Below are positions 62,598 through 64,000 of a stretch of DNA of 64,000 bases, piece by piece (positions within the stretch are counted from its first letter, which is position 1; each line of letters starts with the position of its first letter). Both the position numbers and the translations under genes were made by a program. Source of the stretch: Brevundimonas halotolerans. Its GTDB lineage: Bacteria > Pseudomonadota > Alphaproteobacteria > Caulobacterales > Caulobacteraceae. The DNA lies in contig NZ_QTTA01000010.1 of the NCBI RefSeq assembly GCF_003730275.1, forward strand, positions 310,001 through 374,000, written 5' to 3'. Below the pieces are notes generated by a model. The model made no database searches and was not told the DNA's origin. It worked only from the letters and a program-made list of their open reading frames with translations.

Positions 62598-64000
62598 ATG
62601 ACCGACTTTTCCCAGCTGGGCCTTTCGCCCACGACGCTGCAGGCCGTAATCGATACCGGCTACACCTCCGCCACCCCTATCCAGGCCCAGGCCATTCCGG
62701 TCGCCCTCGCCGGGCGCGATGTTCTGGGGATTGCCCAGACCGGTACGGGCAAGACCGCCGCCTTTACCCTGCCGCTGGTCGAGCGGCTGGCGTCGGGCCG
62801 GGCCAAGGCCCGGATGCCGCGCGCCCTGGTGCTGGCGCCGACCCGCGAGCTCGCGGACCAGGTGGCCGAGAGCTTTGCCAAATACGCCAAGGGCACCAAG
62901 CTGAACTGGGTGCTGCTGATCGGCGGCGTGTCGATGGGCGACCAGGTCGCGGCCCTGAACAAGGGCGTGGATGTGCTGATTGCCACGCCCGGTCGCCTGC
63001 TGGACCTGTTTGACCGCGGCAAGATGCTGCTGACCGGCGTCGAGATCATGGTCGTCGACGAAGCCGACCGCATGCTGGACATGGGCTTCATCCCGGACAT
63101 CGAGAAAATCTTCAAGCTGACGCCGCCCAAGCGCCAGACGCTGTTCTTCTCGGCCACCATGCCGCCCGAGATCACCCGGCTGACCACCCAGTTCCTGAAA
63201 GACCCGACCCGGATCGAGGCCTCGCGCCCCGCCATGACGGCCGAGACCATCACCCAGTATCTGGTGCGTATTCCGGGCTCTGACCCCAAGCTGAAGCGCG
63301 AGGCGCTGCGCGCGCTGGTCGGCCGCGATGACGTCAAGAACGGCATCGTCTTCTGCAATCGCAAGTCGGAAGTGAACGTCGTCGCCAAGTCGCTGAAGCA
63401 ACACGGCTTTGACGCTTCGCCGATCCATGGCGATCTGGACCAGAGCCTGCGCACCAAGACGCTGGCCGACTTCCGCTCGGGTGCGCTGAAGATCCTGGTG
63501 GCCTCGGACGTGGCCGCGCGCGGTCTGGACATTCCCGACGTCAGCCATGTGTTCAACTATGACGTCGCGCACAATGCCGACGACTATGTGCACCGCATCG
63601 GCCGCACGGGGCGTGCCGGCAAGACCGGCCAGACCTTCATGATCGTGACGCCGTCGGATGACCGCTCGCTCGACAAGGTGCTGAAGCTGATCAAGATGAC
63701 GCCGGAAGAGCTGACGCTGGACCTGTCTTCGGGCGGCAAGGCCCGTCCGGCGAAGACGGAATCGGCGAAGGCCGCTGATGAGGGCGCCGCTGTAGAAAAG
63801 CCCACTCGGTCGCGTCGTCAGGCCAGCCCTGCCGTTGCTGAAGAGACCTCCGGCGAGGCCCCTGCCCACCGGTCGCGGTCGCGTCGCAAGCCCCTGAGCG
63901 AAACGGCCGAGGTGGAGACGGAAACGGCTCCGGTCGAGGTCCGGCCTGTCGACCAGCCGATTGAGGCACCGAAGCCGGAAGCCGCCGATGCCGAACCCCG
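62598..64000 (+). CDS. rhlE: DEAD-box RNA helicase, RhlE-like (3' end beyond window)
   Basis: ATP-dependent RNA helicase for ribosome assembly or mRNA turnover, often cold-induced. The frame runs 467 codons to the window edge without a stop. Motifs: FSQLGLSPTTLQAVIDTGYTSATPIQAQAIPVAL (Q motif), AQTGTGKTAAF (I), PTRELADQV (Ia), TPGRLLDL (Ib), VDEADRMLDMGF (II, DEAD), FSATMPPEI (III), IHGDLDQSLR (IV), SDVAARGLDIPDVSHVFNYD (V) and HRIGRTGRAGKTG (VI). After about residue 375 the tail is a low-complexity Lys/Glu/Ala/Arg-rich region, as in RhlE of Caulobacterales. Paralogue assignment is tentative. Confidence 0.93.
   Translation, partial: MTDFSQLGLSPTTLQAVIDTGYTSATPIQAQAIPVALAGRDVLGIAQTGTGKTAAFTLPLVERLASGRAKARMPRALVLAPTRELADQVAESFAKYAKGTKLNWVLLIGGVSMGDQVAALNKGVDVLIATPGRLLDLFDRGKMLLTGVEIMVVDEADRMLDMGFIPDIEKIFKLTPPKRQTLFFSATMPPEITRLTTQFLKDPTRIEASRPAMTAETITQYLVRIPGSDPKLKREALRALVGRDDVKNGIVFCNRKSEVNVVAKSLKQHGFDASPIHGDLDQSLRTKTLADFRSGALKILVASDVAARGLDIPDVSHVFNYDVAHNADDYVHRIGRTGRAGKTGQTFMIVTPSDDRSLDKVLKLIKMTPEELTLDLSSGGKARPAKTESAKAADEGAAVEKPTRSRRQASPAVAEETSGEAPAHRSRSRRKPLSETAEVETETAPVEVRPVDQPIEAPKPEAADAEP

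Overview
The window is GC-rich chromosomal DNA with dense coding and many 1-4 base gene overlaps. It looks like an alphaproteobacterium of the Caulobacteraceae, most likely Brevundimonas or a close relative (inference). Supporting signs are a lysine-rich TopA tail, NtrYX with Hfq, HflX and a D-amino-acid transaminase, a PopA-like degenerate GGDEF protein beside mfd, an NDUFS4-type complex I protein, SdhE, a class I PHA synthase and a two-domain cold-shock protein. I see no phage, plasmid, IS element, CRISPR array or rRNA operon. The content is mostly core genome, with one small toxin-antitoxin insertion and several dispersed intergenic repeats.

Layout. 1-4.9 kb: the 3' part of topA, nnrD, then glnB-glnA for nitrogen assimilation. 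5-8.2 kb: a small lipoprotein, tatABC, a Doc-type toxin with an AbrB-like antitoxin, and rnhA. 8.2-14.4 kb: a histidine utilisation cluster, hutI-hutG on the minus strand and hutU - BASS-family transporter - hutH on the plus strand. 14.4-16.7 kb: two tandem secreted paralogues and a 750-base stretch with no recognisable gene. 16.7-25.3 kb, minus strand: a GNAT/BioF2-like acetyltransferase, hflX, hfq, dat, ntrX, ntrY and dusB; the ntrBC pair often found between dusB and ntrY is absent. 25.4-30.6 kb: ispDF, a spermidine-synthase-like membrane fusion, pncC, a TusA-like protein and a YihY/BrkB protein.

30.7-42.7 kb: the popA-like gene, a REPIN-like inverted repeat, mfd, sdhE, recG, a DUF3089 protein lacking the usual serine nucleophile, and LPS inner-core genes (hldD, hldE, kdsA). 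42.7-46.3 kb: DNA photolyase, cyclopropane fatty acid synthase and a mercaptopyruvate-type sulfurtransferase. 46.3-50.3 kb: two dicarboxylate/amino acid:cation symporters and an orphan amino-acid-binding lipoprotein. 50.3-52.9 kb: tRNA-Arg, an NDUFS4-like gene, tRNA-Pro, two tandem DUF192 lipoproteins, a double cold-shock protein and tRNA-Glu. 52.9-60.1 kb: recJ, glpX, a lipoprotein, phaC with a coupled small membrane protein, msrB with a Tat/lipoprotein leader, and argC. 60.1-64 kb: a repeat-rich intergenic region, rpsI and rplM, a secreted hypothetical protein, and the 5' part of an RhlE-like DEAD-box helicase that runs off the window.

Functional themes are nitrogen metabolism (PII, GlnA, NtrYX, Hut, amino acid transport), envelope biogenesis (Tat, HldE/HldD/KdsA, Cfa), DNA repair (Mfd, RecG, RecJ, photolyase, RNase HI, TopA) and RNA-level or cell-cycle regulation (Hfq, HflX, RhlE, cold-shock protein, PopA-like). 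I found no convincing undescribed multi-gene system. The best leads are the PopA-like protein, NtrYX without adjacent ntrBC and with a GAFTGA-less NtrX, the transporter inside the hut operon, the nucleophile-less DUF3089 protein and the intergenic repeat families.
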